From positions 1 to 14,442 of the forward strand of contig DJYG01000029.1 of assembly GCA_002450015.1 (NCBI GenBank): DNA of 14,442 bases. The letters are read 5' to 3'. A model generated the notes under the pieces. The model was given only the letters and a program-made list of their open reading frames with translations. It ran no database searches and was not told where the DNA came from. Source of the stretch: Cyanobacteria bacterium UBA6984 (GTDB lineage Bacteria; Cyanobacteriota; Vampirovibrionia; Gastranaerophilales; Gastranaerophilaceae). Of the stretch, positions 1 to 7,200 are shown in pieces (position 1 is the first letter of the stretch; each line of letters opens with the position of its first letter). Both the position numbers and the translations under genes were made by a program.

Positions 1-25
1 TGCTTTTGGATTTTTATTTTTTTAA

Positions 26-53
26 TTCAATATTATTTTGTTCGTGTTATAAT
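26..53 (+). promoter_or_regulatory. Promoter for the lpxI-lpxB-hemW operon (extended -10)
   Basis: A perfect TATAAT lies at 48-53, preceded directly by TGT (45-47), which makes a full extended -10 (TGnTATAAT). A weak -35-like TTCAAT sits at 26-31 with a 16-nt spacer. Transcription would begin near position 60, about 20 nt before the lpxI start, leaving room for the GAGGA ribosome site at 71-75. A perfect extended -10 can occur by chance in AT-rich DNA, but the position fits. Genes upstream of the window could also read through. Confidence 0.6.
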
Positions 54-80
54 TCTTTATATAGAAGTATGAGGAATAAC

Positions 81-896
81 ATGTCTATTTTACTTGAACA
101 AAAACAAGCTTTAATCGCAGGAGACGGACAACTACCTGTTAGAATGGCGGAAAACGCAGCTAAAAATGGTCTTGAAGTTATTTGCATTTCTCTTTCTAAT
201 GACAACTTCAAAGACTTAAAAAAAGTTTGCTCTAAAGTTTATTCTGCAGCTCCCGGTGAAGTATTAAAAATAAAAAAAATTCTTCAAGATGAAGAAGTAA
301 AACAATTAACATTTTTGGGAAAAGTTCACAAAGGACTTATTTTAAGACGACCAAAATTTGATGCAAGAGCTATTGAAGTCTTAAAAGAGGCTAAAAAGCT
401 AAACGATGATCAGGTCATGCTATTAATTGTTAAAGAATTGGAAAGTATTGGAGTTACAGTTCTGGATCAAACTTTATTTATTAAAAATTTAATGATTCCG
501 GCAGGCGTTCTGGGCAATCTTAAACCAACTGATGAACAAATTAACGATGTTCAATATGGTTATGCAATGGCAAAAGAAATGGGCAAGCTTGATATTGGAC
601 AATCTGTTGTAATTAAAGATAAAATGATCATGGCTGTTGAAGCTATCGAAGGAACAGATAAATGCATAGAAAGAGGCGGAAGGATAGCAAAAAATGGCGG
701 TGTTGTTGTAAAAGTTGCTAAACCACAGCAAGATAAAAGATTTGATATCCCTGCAATTGGGCTTAGAACCTTAAAAACAATGCATAAATTTAAACTATCT
801 GTCATTGCTGTCGAAGCAAACGAAACAATTATCGTTGAGCAAGAAGAAGTTATTAATTTTGCTAACAAGCATAACATCGTAATTATGGCTGTTTAA
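81..896 (+). CDS. lpxI: UDP-2,3-diacylglucosamine diphosphatase LpxI
   Basis: The product is 271 aa and is predicted to hydrolyse UDP-2,3-diacylglucosamine to lipid X and UMP at the inner face of the cytoplasmic membrane in lipid A synthesis. It is the LpxI type (as in Caulobacter), unrelated to the metallophosphatase LpxH. The N-terminal domain opens with AGDGQLPVRMAENAAKNG, typical of the family. The C-terminal domain carries VEAIEGTD, an RGG motif, and the KPQQDKRFDIPAIG block with Asp222 in the R-x-D-x-P position that is conserved in the family. Length is close to the usual 270-285 aa. The ATG at 81 is chosen because GAGGA (71-75) precedes it and the family N-terminus begins there; an in-frame ATG at 6 would add a hydrophobic stretch with no ribosome site. 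The stop lies 2 nt before lpxB, which encodes the next enzyme, so the two are probably coupled. Confidence 0.93.
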   Translation: MSILLEQKQALIAGDGQLPVRMAENAAKNGLEVICISLSNDNFKDLKKVCSKVYSAAPGEVLKIKKILQDEEVKQLTFLGKVHKGLILRRPKFDARAIEVLKEAKKLNDDQVMLLIVKELESIGVTVLDQTLFIKNLMIPAGVLGNLKPTDEQINDVQYGYAMAKEMGKLDIGQSVVIKDKMIMAVEAIEGTDKCIERGGRIAKNGGVVVKVAKPQQDKRFDIPAIGLRTLKTMHKFKLSVIAVEANETIIVEQEEVINFANKHNIVIMAV

Positions 897-898
897 TC

Positions 899-2026
899 AT
901 GAAAAAAATATTTATTGTTACAGGTGAACATTCAGGTGACATGCACGCTGCTAACGTGGCAAGGCATCTTTTTGAAATAATGCCGAATATTGAAATTCAA
1001 GCTATTGGCGGTGAAAATTTAAAAAATGCTGGCGTAAAGTTGTTTTCTGACCACTCTAAAATGAGTGCTATGGGTTTGTCACCAAAAATTATTTGGAATC
1101 ACGTAAGACTTGGGGCTAATCTCATCAAATATTTAAAAAATGAATATAAGCCTGATTTAGTATTACTTATTGATTATGGCGTATTTAATTTAAAAATTGC
1201 AAAACATCTGCATAAAGCAGGTATTAAAACAAATTATTATATCCCGCCTCAAGTGTGGGCAAGCCGTAAATGGCGAATAAAAACAATAAAAAAATATATT
1301 GACAGGGTTTTTTGTATATTTCCATTTGAAAAATATATGTATGAATCTTATGGAATAAAAACAACCTATTGTGGACATCCGTTGATAAGTCAACTTCCTG
1401 AACCAACAAATAAGGATAATTTTTTTGAAAAATATGAACTTAATAAATATAAAAAACTCGTAGCGGTTTTCCCTGGTTCAAGGACTTTTGAATTAAAGAA
1501 TTTAATGTCTGTATTTGTACAATCGGCTAACCTTCTAAAAAAAATGCATCCTGATTTGCAAATTGTATTTTCTCAAGCCCCAAATATTTCTGATGAAATG
1601 TATAAAAAATATTTTAAAAATAATGATTATAAGATAATTAAGGGTGACAATCAGGCATTACTCAGCGTATCAGATGCATTAATGCTTGCTTCAGGAACAG
1701 TTGCATTAGAAGCTGCTTTATATAATACGCCTATGATTATTGCTTACAGAGGACCGTATTTATTTTATTTAATTTATCTTATAGTAAGATGCATAAAAAG
1801 AGTTTGCTTGCCTAACATTATTGCAGATAAAGATATTGTTCCTGAAATAATTGAAAATTCTGCAAAACCTGATTTTATAGCATATAATATTGAAAAATTA
1901 ATCTATGATGATGAAGTAAGAGCAAAACAAATTGAAGGACTAAAGTCTGTAAAAGATTTGTTATCAAATATGAACTCTTCGTATGAAGTTGCAAAAGCAA
2001 TAACACAGGAGTTGGCTGAAAATTAA
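899..2026 (+). CDS. lpxB: Lipid A disaccharide synthase LpxB
   Basis: The product is 375 aa, a family GT19 glycosyltransferase that joins lipid X to UDP-2,3-diacylglucosamine to give lipid A disaccharide phosphate at the cytoplasmic membrane surface. Visible signatures are GEHSGD at residues 9-14 (the family GE-x-SGD loop), AIGG, the MSAMG block, PPQVWASR, CGHPL, FPGSR at 191-195 in the nucleotide-binding half, and ASGTVALE at 264-271. A hydrophobic, basic stretch (PYLFYLIYLIVRCIKR, followed by LPNIIADKDIVPE) matches the region thought to touch the membrane. Length is close to the E. coli enzyme (about 380 aa). The ATG starts 2 nt after the lpxI stop with no clear Shine-Dalgarno of its own, so expression probably depends on translation of lpxI. 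Having LpxI and LpxB side by side implies that the organism builds a lipid A-type outer membrane. Confidence 0.95.
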   Translation: MKKIFIVTGEHSGDMHAANVARHLFEIMPNIEIQAIGGENLKNAGVKLFSDHSKMSAMGLSPKIIWNHVRLGANLIKYLKNEYKPDLVLLIDYGVFNLKIAKHLHKAGIKTNYYIPPQVWASRKWRIKTIKKYIDRVFCIFPFEKYMYESYGIKTTYCGHPLISQLPEPTNKDNFFEKYELNKYKKLVAVFPGSRTFELKNLMSVFVQSANLLKKMHPDLQIVFSQAPNISDEMYKKYFKNNDYKIIKGDNQALLSVSDALMLASGTVALEAALYNTPMIIAYRGPYLFYLIYLIVRCIKRVCLPNIIADKDIVPEIIENSAKPDFIAYNIEKLIYDDEVRAKQIEGLKSVKDLLSNMNSSYEVAKAITQELAEN

Positions 2027-2027
2027 C

Positions 2028-3116
2028 ATGCAATATCCGCAAAGTGCATACATTCACATACCATTTTGCAGCTCAAAATGTTATTATTGTGGATTTGTTT
2101 CTACTGTTAATACAAAACTTAAAACTGCCTATTTTTTCTCATTACTCAAAGATATAGATACAAATTACCATCAAAATGAACTTTTGACACTCTATTTTGG
2201 AGGTGGAACGCCTTCAATTTTACCCGTTGAACAAGTAAGTAAAATTTTAAATAAATTTAAATTATCAAATAGTGCTGAAATAACCTTTGAATTAAACCCT
2301 GAGCATGCTAATTTAGAGTATTTAGAAAAATTATTTAATCTCGGTATAAACAGGCTAAGTATTGGAATTCAGACTTTTAATGACGACATTTTAAACAAAA
2401 TAGGAAGAAAACACACTTCAAAAATCGCAATTGATGCCGTAAAATATGCAAATAAAGCCGGTTTTAACAATATATCAGTAGATTTAATTTACGGATTACC
2501 TTGTCAGACTATAAAAGATTTTGAATATGATTTGCGAATTATTAATGACATCAATATTCAGCACGTTTCTTTATATGGACTAAAAATAGAAGATAACTCC
2601 GTTTTTGGGAAAAAATTGCCGGCTAATCTTCCTGATGATGACCTACAAGCAGACATGTATCTAAAAGCAATAGAAGTTCTCAAAAAATTTGAACATTATG
2701 AAATAAGTAACTTTGCATTATCAAAAAAATATCAATCAAAACATAATTTAAATTACTGGAAGAACAGAGAATATTACGGATTTGGCTGTGCTGCTCACGG
2801 CTATGAAAATGGCATCAGGTACGCAAATTCATTTGACATACACAAATACATTGATTCTCCATTAATGAAAGATTTTGGACATACCGAAACAGAACATGAA
2901 AAATTGCAAGAAGAAATTTTTTTAGGATTAAGAATAGCTGATGGCATTGATATAAATATTATTAACGAAAAATTTAATATAAATTTTAATGAAAAGTATA
3001 AAGATACAATAAATAAGTACAAAAAAAGTGGTCATTTAATTCAGACAACCAAAGGGTATAAGTTATCTAATGAAGGCTTTTTAATTAGCACAATTATACT
3101 TTCAGAATTTTTATAA
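2028..3116 (+). CDS. hemW: Radical SAM heme chaperone HemW
   Basis: The product is 362 aa, of the HemN/HemW radical-SAM family. Cys14, Cys18 and Cys21 form the CxxxCxxC motif for the 4Fe-4S cluster, followed by GGGTPS at 58-63 for SAM binding. Further family blocks are E-x-NPEH, INRLSIGIQTFND with IGRKHT, VDLIYGLP, YEISNFAL and KHNLNYW. The residue after the third Cys is Gly, so the extra Cys of true HemN (CxxCxC) is missing; with the short N-terminus this favours HemW, which binds heme and is thought to deliver it to respiratory enzymes, over oxygen-independent coproporphyrinogen oxidase. The start codon is 1 nt after the lpxB stop; AGGAG at 2007-2011 is a little far (16 nt). It is the last gene of the operon, followed by a hairpin terminator. 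Heme delivery as its actual job here is inferred from the family. Confidence 0.9.
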   Translation: MQYPQSAYIHIPFCSSKCYYCGFVSTVNTKLKTAYFFSLLKDIDTNYHQNELLTLYFGGGTPSILPVEQVSKILNKFKLSNSAEITFELNPEHANLEYLEKLFNLGINRLSIGIQTFNDDILNKIGRKHTSKIAIDAVKYANKAGFNNISVDLIYGLPCQTIKDFEYDLRIINDINIQHVSLYGLKIEDNSVFGKKLPANLPDDDLQADMYLKAIEVLKKFEHYEISNFALSKKYQSKHNLNYWKNREYYGFGCAAHGYENGIRYANSFDIHKYIDSPLMKDFGHTETEHEKLQEEIFLGLRIADGIDINIINEKFNINFNEKYKDTINKYKKSGHLIQTTKGYKLSNEGFLISTIILSEFL

Positions 3117-3148
3117 AAAAAAGCGCCAGGTAATATACTTGGCGCTTT
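3115..3148. terminator. Bidirectional rho-independent terminator between hemW and the 3171 gene
   Basis: A 12-bp stem pairs 3120-3131 (AAAGCGCCAGGT form) with 3137-3148 (ACTTGGCGCTTT) across a 5-nt AATAT loop, with one G-U pair. On the minus strand the stem runs into eight T, so it is a classic terminator for the gene ending at 3171. On the plus strand the T run is shorter, but the stem begins right at the hemW stop and probably ends that operon too. Confidence 0.85.
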
Positions 3149-3170
3149 GAAATAAATTTTATTAAGTAAA

Positions 3171-3470
3171 CTATTTTCCTGCTAATTTGCCAATAGCTTT
3201 ATCAACAACAGCATCTGCAGCTGCTCTAGAAAAAGCGTTTGCTGTAATCTCAACAAATTTACTTGCAGCATTACCAATTGTATCAATAGTTTTGCCTATA
3301 AAGCCCTTTTCACCATCATCATTTTTATTTTTTGATGAAATTTCTACTATATCAGCATCCAATTCTTCATTCCTTCTATAATAAGCAGGAGCTGTACGAC
3401 GAGAAGCAACTGACTCTGAAGGAGCTGCAATGTGATGCGCGTGAGCAGTTGACGAAACTTGTGAAACCAT
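3171..3470 (-). CDS. Small hypothetical protein with amphipathic C-terminus (99 aa)
   Basis: I do not recognise a named family. The 99-aa product starts MVSQVSSTAHAHH, giving a His-rich N-terminal tail (HAHH at 10-13). A Ser/Arg-rich and charged middle follows, then an Ala/Lys-rich C-terminal half (from about GFIGKTIDTIG) that looks amphipathic and helical. The start at 3470 is chosen because GGAGGT at 3486-3481 sits 10 nt upstream. The frame stays open upstream to 3563 and would add a hydrophobic segment, but that ATG lies in the terminator hairpin of the neighbouring gene and has no ribosome site. The start ATGGTTTC and its upstream GGAGGTTTTA closely resemble those of the next gene (3617-4057), suggesting a shared origin or shared expression style. 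No signal peptide is evident. It has its own terminator downstream. Confidence 0.7.
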   Translation of the reverse strand: MVSQVSSTAHAHHIAAPSESVASRRTAPAYYRRNEELDADIVEISSKNKNDDGEKGFIGKTIDTIGNAASKFVEITANAFSRAAADAVVDKAIGKLAGK

Positions 3471-3480
3471 GTTTAATAAA

Positions 3481-3486
3481 ACCTCC
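3481..3486 (-). promoter_or_regulatory. Ribosome binding site fixing the start at 3470
   Basis: GGAGGT reads on the minus strand from 3486 to 3481, 10 nt before the ATG at 3470. It decides between the internal ATG at 3470 and the far upstream ATG at 3563, which lacks any such site. Confidence 0.7.
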
Positions 3487-3561
3487 AAAATAAAAATATT
3501 AATAACCACATATATAAAGTATTTTTCTAAAAAAAAATTGCCTTTTTTAATTTTTATTAAC

Positions 3562-3595
3562 AAAAAAAGATAGTTAAAGAACTATCTTTTTTTTT
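3562..3595. terminator. Rho-independent terminator after the 3617-4057 gene
   Basis: A perfect 14-bp inverted repeat pairs 3562-3575 (seven A then GATAGTT) with 3580-3593 (AACTATC then seven T) around the loop AAAG. On the minus strand it ends in seven T, 22 nt past the stop of the gene at 3617. The stem core is AT-rich, so it may be weaker than the other two terminators in the window. It also separates this gene from the next minus-strand gene. Confidence 0.75.
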
Positions 3596-3616
3596 AAATT
3601 ATTTTTTTATAATTAA

Positions 3617-4057
3617 TTAAGCTTTTGTAGCAGCATCAGCAACAGTTTCTGCACCTTTTTTACCGAACATATTTTTTACCCAATCAATACCTTTTGTAAG
3701 CATATCTTTACCCTTTGATACAAAATCTGTTTTCTTAGCTGCGTCATATCCTTTAACAAGTTTATCACCTGCGTTAAAAGCTAAATTTTGTAATTTTTCT
3801 GTCCATTTTGATGGATTTTCTATTTTTGTCAATTTGCCTGTTTTAACAAGACCGAACAAAGCTGCGGCCGCAACAGCAGCAGTTGCTAATGTAGCAAATA
3901 TTGTTTTTTTAGTTCCTGATTTTTTATTACCTGCAAATTCAGCTGTATCAGCTGTTGGCGCATAAGCAAAAGCAGGTGCTTTTTGTATATAAACAGGATT
4001 GTTAGCTGTACCAACCATACCTTGTGCTGCAAAATTTTGTGAAATACCAGAAACCAT
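3617..4057 (-). CDS. Small hypothetical Ala/Lys-rich protein with one membrane helix (146 aa)
   Basis: No named family is recognised. The 146-aa product begins MVSGISQNFAAQGMVG and has a Pro/Ala-rich N-terminal tail. The motif AEFAGNKK at about residues 40-47 is followed by a hydrophobic helix (roughly 52-71, ATLATAAVAAAALFGLV). The remainder is Lys-rich and helical (KGYDAAKKTDFVSKGKDML, then IDWVKNMFGKK). There is no classical signal peptide because about 50 mostly uncharged residues precede the helix. The E-F-A-G motif resembles the F-x-G motifs in the two proteins at 12317-13497. AGGAGGT at 4068-4062 sits right before the ATG, a near-ideal ribosome site suggesting strong translation. It is divergent from the large operon starting at 4214 and is followed by its own terminator. 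The role is unknown; membrane or envelope association is inference from the helix. Confidence 0.75.
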   Translation of the reverse strand: MVSGISQNFAAQGMVGTANNPVYIQKAPAFAYAPTADTAEFAGNKKSGTKKTIFATLATAAVAAAALFGLVKTGKLTKIENPSKWTEKLQNLAFNAGDKLVKGYDAAKKTDFVSKGKDMLTKGIDWVKNMFGKKGAETVADAATKA

Positions 4058-4061
4058 TAAA

Positions 4062-4068
4062 ACCTCCT
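4062..4068 (-). promoter_or_regulatory. Strong ribosome binding site for the 146-aa gene
   Basis: AGGAGGT on the minus strand (4068 to 4062) lies 4 nt before the ATG at 4057. It is a full match to the anti-Shine-Dalgarno and supports this start. Confidence 0.7.
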
Positions 4069-4164
4069 ATACATTACCTACACTTATATTAAGTTTTTTT
4101 TGAAATTTTTATTGCTTAAATTTTCCTTATTACCAAAAATTATGTTACAAAAATTTACATTATT

Positions 4165-4193
4165 TTGGAATATTTTTATATCTTGTGTAATCT
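4165..4193 (+). promoter_or_regulatory. Candidate sigma-70 promoter for the 4214-12258 operon
   Basis: TTGGAA at 4165-4170 and TAATCT at 4188-4193 are separated by 17 nt, the best spacing for a housekeeping sigma factor. The predicted start of transcription, near 4200, is close to the GAGGT ribosome site at 4203-4207 and the ATG at 4214, so the leader would be very short. The match is moderate and the background very AT-rich. Confidence 0.4.
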
Positions 4194-4213
4194 GAATATA
4201 TAGAGGTAGAGAA

Positions 4214-7200
4214 ATGAGTATCTTTGATAACGAAAATCTTATTGAAATTAAACGCGACGACATAAATGACGCAAGTGTATCATCCAATCACTTGGCATAT
4301 GATATAAAAAGGCGTGCCTTTGCAAATGTTTTAGGTGCAAGACTTGGAATAAAGTTTTTAGCAATGCTTGGCGCAAAAGCTGACAATTATGATAGTTTAT
4401 ATACTATTCCTGCAATACTAAAGGATATAGATATTTCAGATATAAAAACTGATAATAATATAAAAATAGATGTAAGAATTGTTGAAGATGAAAATCATTT
4501 ATGCATTCCAAAATCTCACTACGAATTTGATATACTTCCGGATATATATATATTTATAAAAATATTTCCTGATTTTTCTTATGCATCATATATAGGTGCA
4601 ATTGCTCCAGATGAAGTTGATAAATCAATTGAAAATCAAAGCTATTATTTTTTAGGTTCTGATTTACTATATAACGAAAACAGTCTTAAAAAAGTATTAG
4701 AAAAGGGAAAAGCTAAAAGCAATTACGAGCCTGACGAAAACGAAGTTGTTCGCGCATCAGGCATGCTCGTAAACTTTATTGACGGTGATATTTTAAATAA
4801 TGAAAAACACTTTGTATATAAAGTATTAAAAGATAGTAAACAATTAAGAAAATTATTTAGCGATTTTGAAAAATTTGAAATGATATCTGCCGATTTAGCA
4901 CACACTGACGAAATTTTGAGTGATTCGGTTCTGGATGTTCTGGGAGCGCAAGAAATATATAAAAATGATTTATCGGAAACAGATATTGGTTCAGATATTG
5001 ACTTAGATGAACTTGCACTGGAAACTGCTGCTGATTTTGTAGAAGAATATATTGAAGATGATAAGGATAATGCCATGTTTGATAATAATGAGATAATTGA
5101 AGGTGAATTTAATGAACTTCCTGATGATACTGAAATAGAAGAAGCCGGCGAACTGGAAGCTTTACCTACGGATGAAGAACTGGCAAGTTTCGCAGATAGT
5201 TCACAAGATATGCAGGAAGATGAAGTTAATGATGATGAAATTCAAAATATTGGCAGTTTTGAGGGTTTTGAAGGTTTAGGAACAGATAATGATATTTCTT
5301 TTGATGATTTTACAGCTGCACTTGAAGATTCAACTTTAGAAGGGGATTCTGTTAATGACCAAAATGATAGTACTTTGGAATTAAAAAGTGATGATGTTTT
5401 ATCTGATAGCGAAAGTATTAATAATTTAAATGAAGAAAATATCAGTTCTGAAATTGAACAAGAAGATTTTACACAAATTAATACAAATAGCCAATTTGAA
5501 GTTTCTAATAATATAGCAGTAGATGAAATTGCTAATATCGAAGAGTTTGAACCTGTTGAAAATCTTGAACAAAATATTGAACCTGAAAGTTTAGATTTAA
5601 ATCTTTCAGATGCCGACAATAACAATGAAATTTTGACTGCTAACGAAGAAGTAGATGATTTAAACATAATAAGCGAAGAATTAATCATGCCTAATGAAGA
5701 TATAGACATGGAAAATAATGATGACACAAATCTGAATACAGCTGAAATTTTGGATAACTCTGATATTCAAAACGTTGATATTGAAGCTTCCGAATTAACT
5801 CCTGTGACTGAACTTGAAGAATTACAGCCTGTTATAGACTTAACTCTTCCTGAACTTGAGCCAATTATTGATGTCCAAAATATTTCTGACGAAAGCACAG
5901 ATAATATTGAAGTTGATGATTATGAGCAGGACAATGTAACTGATTCAGATGATGAAAAAATTAATGATAATGATTTTTCTGCATTAGATAATATTGCTCA
6001 ATCTATCAATTTTGAAACAGAACAAACAAATGAAACACCATTAGATTTTAATAGCAATTCTGAAAGTATCAATGAATTAGAAGAACAAACAGAATTAGAA
6101 ATGCCAGATAACAGCAATCCTAATGAGGCTACAAATAATGAAGAAAATGATTTTAGCGGTTTAGAAGAATTCACCATGGACATGGCAAAAGAGTATGAAA
6201 AAGCTAACCCTGATGTATTTAATTCACCTAAACGAGAAAATGTATCGCTCGAATATAATGAAAATGATTTTAACATGATGAGCAGCCCTATAAATAATTC
6301 ATTTGAGCAAGAAAATTTAAATACGGATGAACATCAAGATTTTACAAATGACAATACAGAAAATACAAGTAATGATGAAGTTTTGGAAACAAATGACTTT
6401 CAACTTGAAACTTTAGACAATAATTTAGATTTAAACCTCGAACCTGTGGAAAATATTGCAGATTTAGATATAAGCAATATTCAAGAAGAAAATCTCACAG
6501 AAAAAATTGACCCACAAAATTCTATTGAAACTGATATACCTGTTTTACAAAATGACTTTACATCAGAGCTTGAGCCACTTGAAATTCAAGAAATTCAACC
6601 TGAGCAAAATGAAGATTTTAGCAATGGATATAATATTGATGATATGACATCAGACAGCGATATCGATAGTATAAGTTTTGACAATTTGACTGCTGATGAT
6701 AATTCAACAACAGACTTGTCAAATGTAAATTTGGATGAATTAGACAGTGATGATGGTGATTTTAATTTTGTTGAATCATACGATTTTGAACAGAATAATA
6801 AACAAAACATCGATATGTCAAACATAGATTCAGAAATTGATAACATCATGAATAATCCTGATTTTGATATAAATGAACTGGATTTAGATAATATTGATTT
6901 AAATGACCCGAACTTAAATATAGAAAATCTTGATATAGACATGTCTGATATAAATATGAATGATATTTCAAATATACAAGATATATCAAACATGCCTAAC
7001 ATGCCTCAGGATACGCCTCAAGATATTCAGTCTAACATTCAAGATGAGCAATATATACCTGATTTTAACGGTAATGATCAAAATACAATTGAAGCTTTGT
7101 ACAATGAAAATACTCAAAATCAACCTGGAGAAGCAATTAATCAATCATTTGATGCTAATAATGTTAATGTAAACATAAATCCGCAGCCGACAGCTAAAAA

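Noticed and set aside
6..80. N-terminal extension of lpxI from the ATG at 6
   Set aside because: It would cover the TATAAT promoter, add a hydrophobic stretch not found in the LpxI family, and has no ribosome site; GAGGA at 71-75 serves the ATG at 81.
2028..3116. Call as oxygen-independent coproporphyrinogen oxidase HemN
   Set aside because: The fourth Cys of the HemN motif is absent (Gly22 follows Cys21) and the protein is short, as in HemW.
3471..3563. Hydrophobic N-terminal extension of the 99-aa gene, resembling a signal or membrane segment
   Set aside because: Its ATG lies within the terminator hairpin of the neighbouring gene with no ribosome site, while GGAGGT sits right before the ATG at 3470.
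6863..6937. True pentapeptide-repeat domain
   Set aside because: Only five pentads, and the small residue expected at the first position is replaced by F, L, I, P and E.
4723..7002. Several Ser-rich open frames on the minus strand under the acidic gene
   Set aside because: They are mirror images of Asp/Glu/Asn codons in the 1229-aa gene, have no ribosome sites, and break into unrelated pieces.
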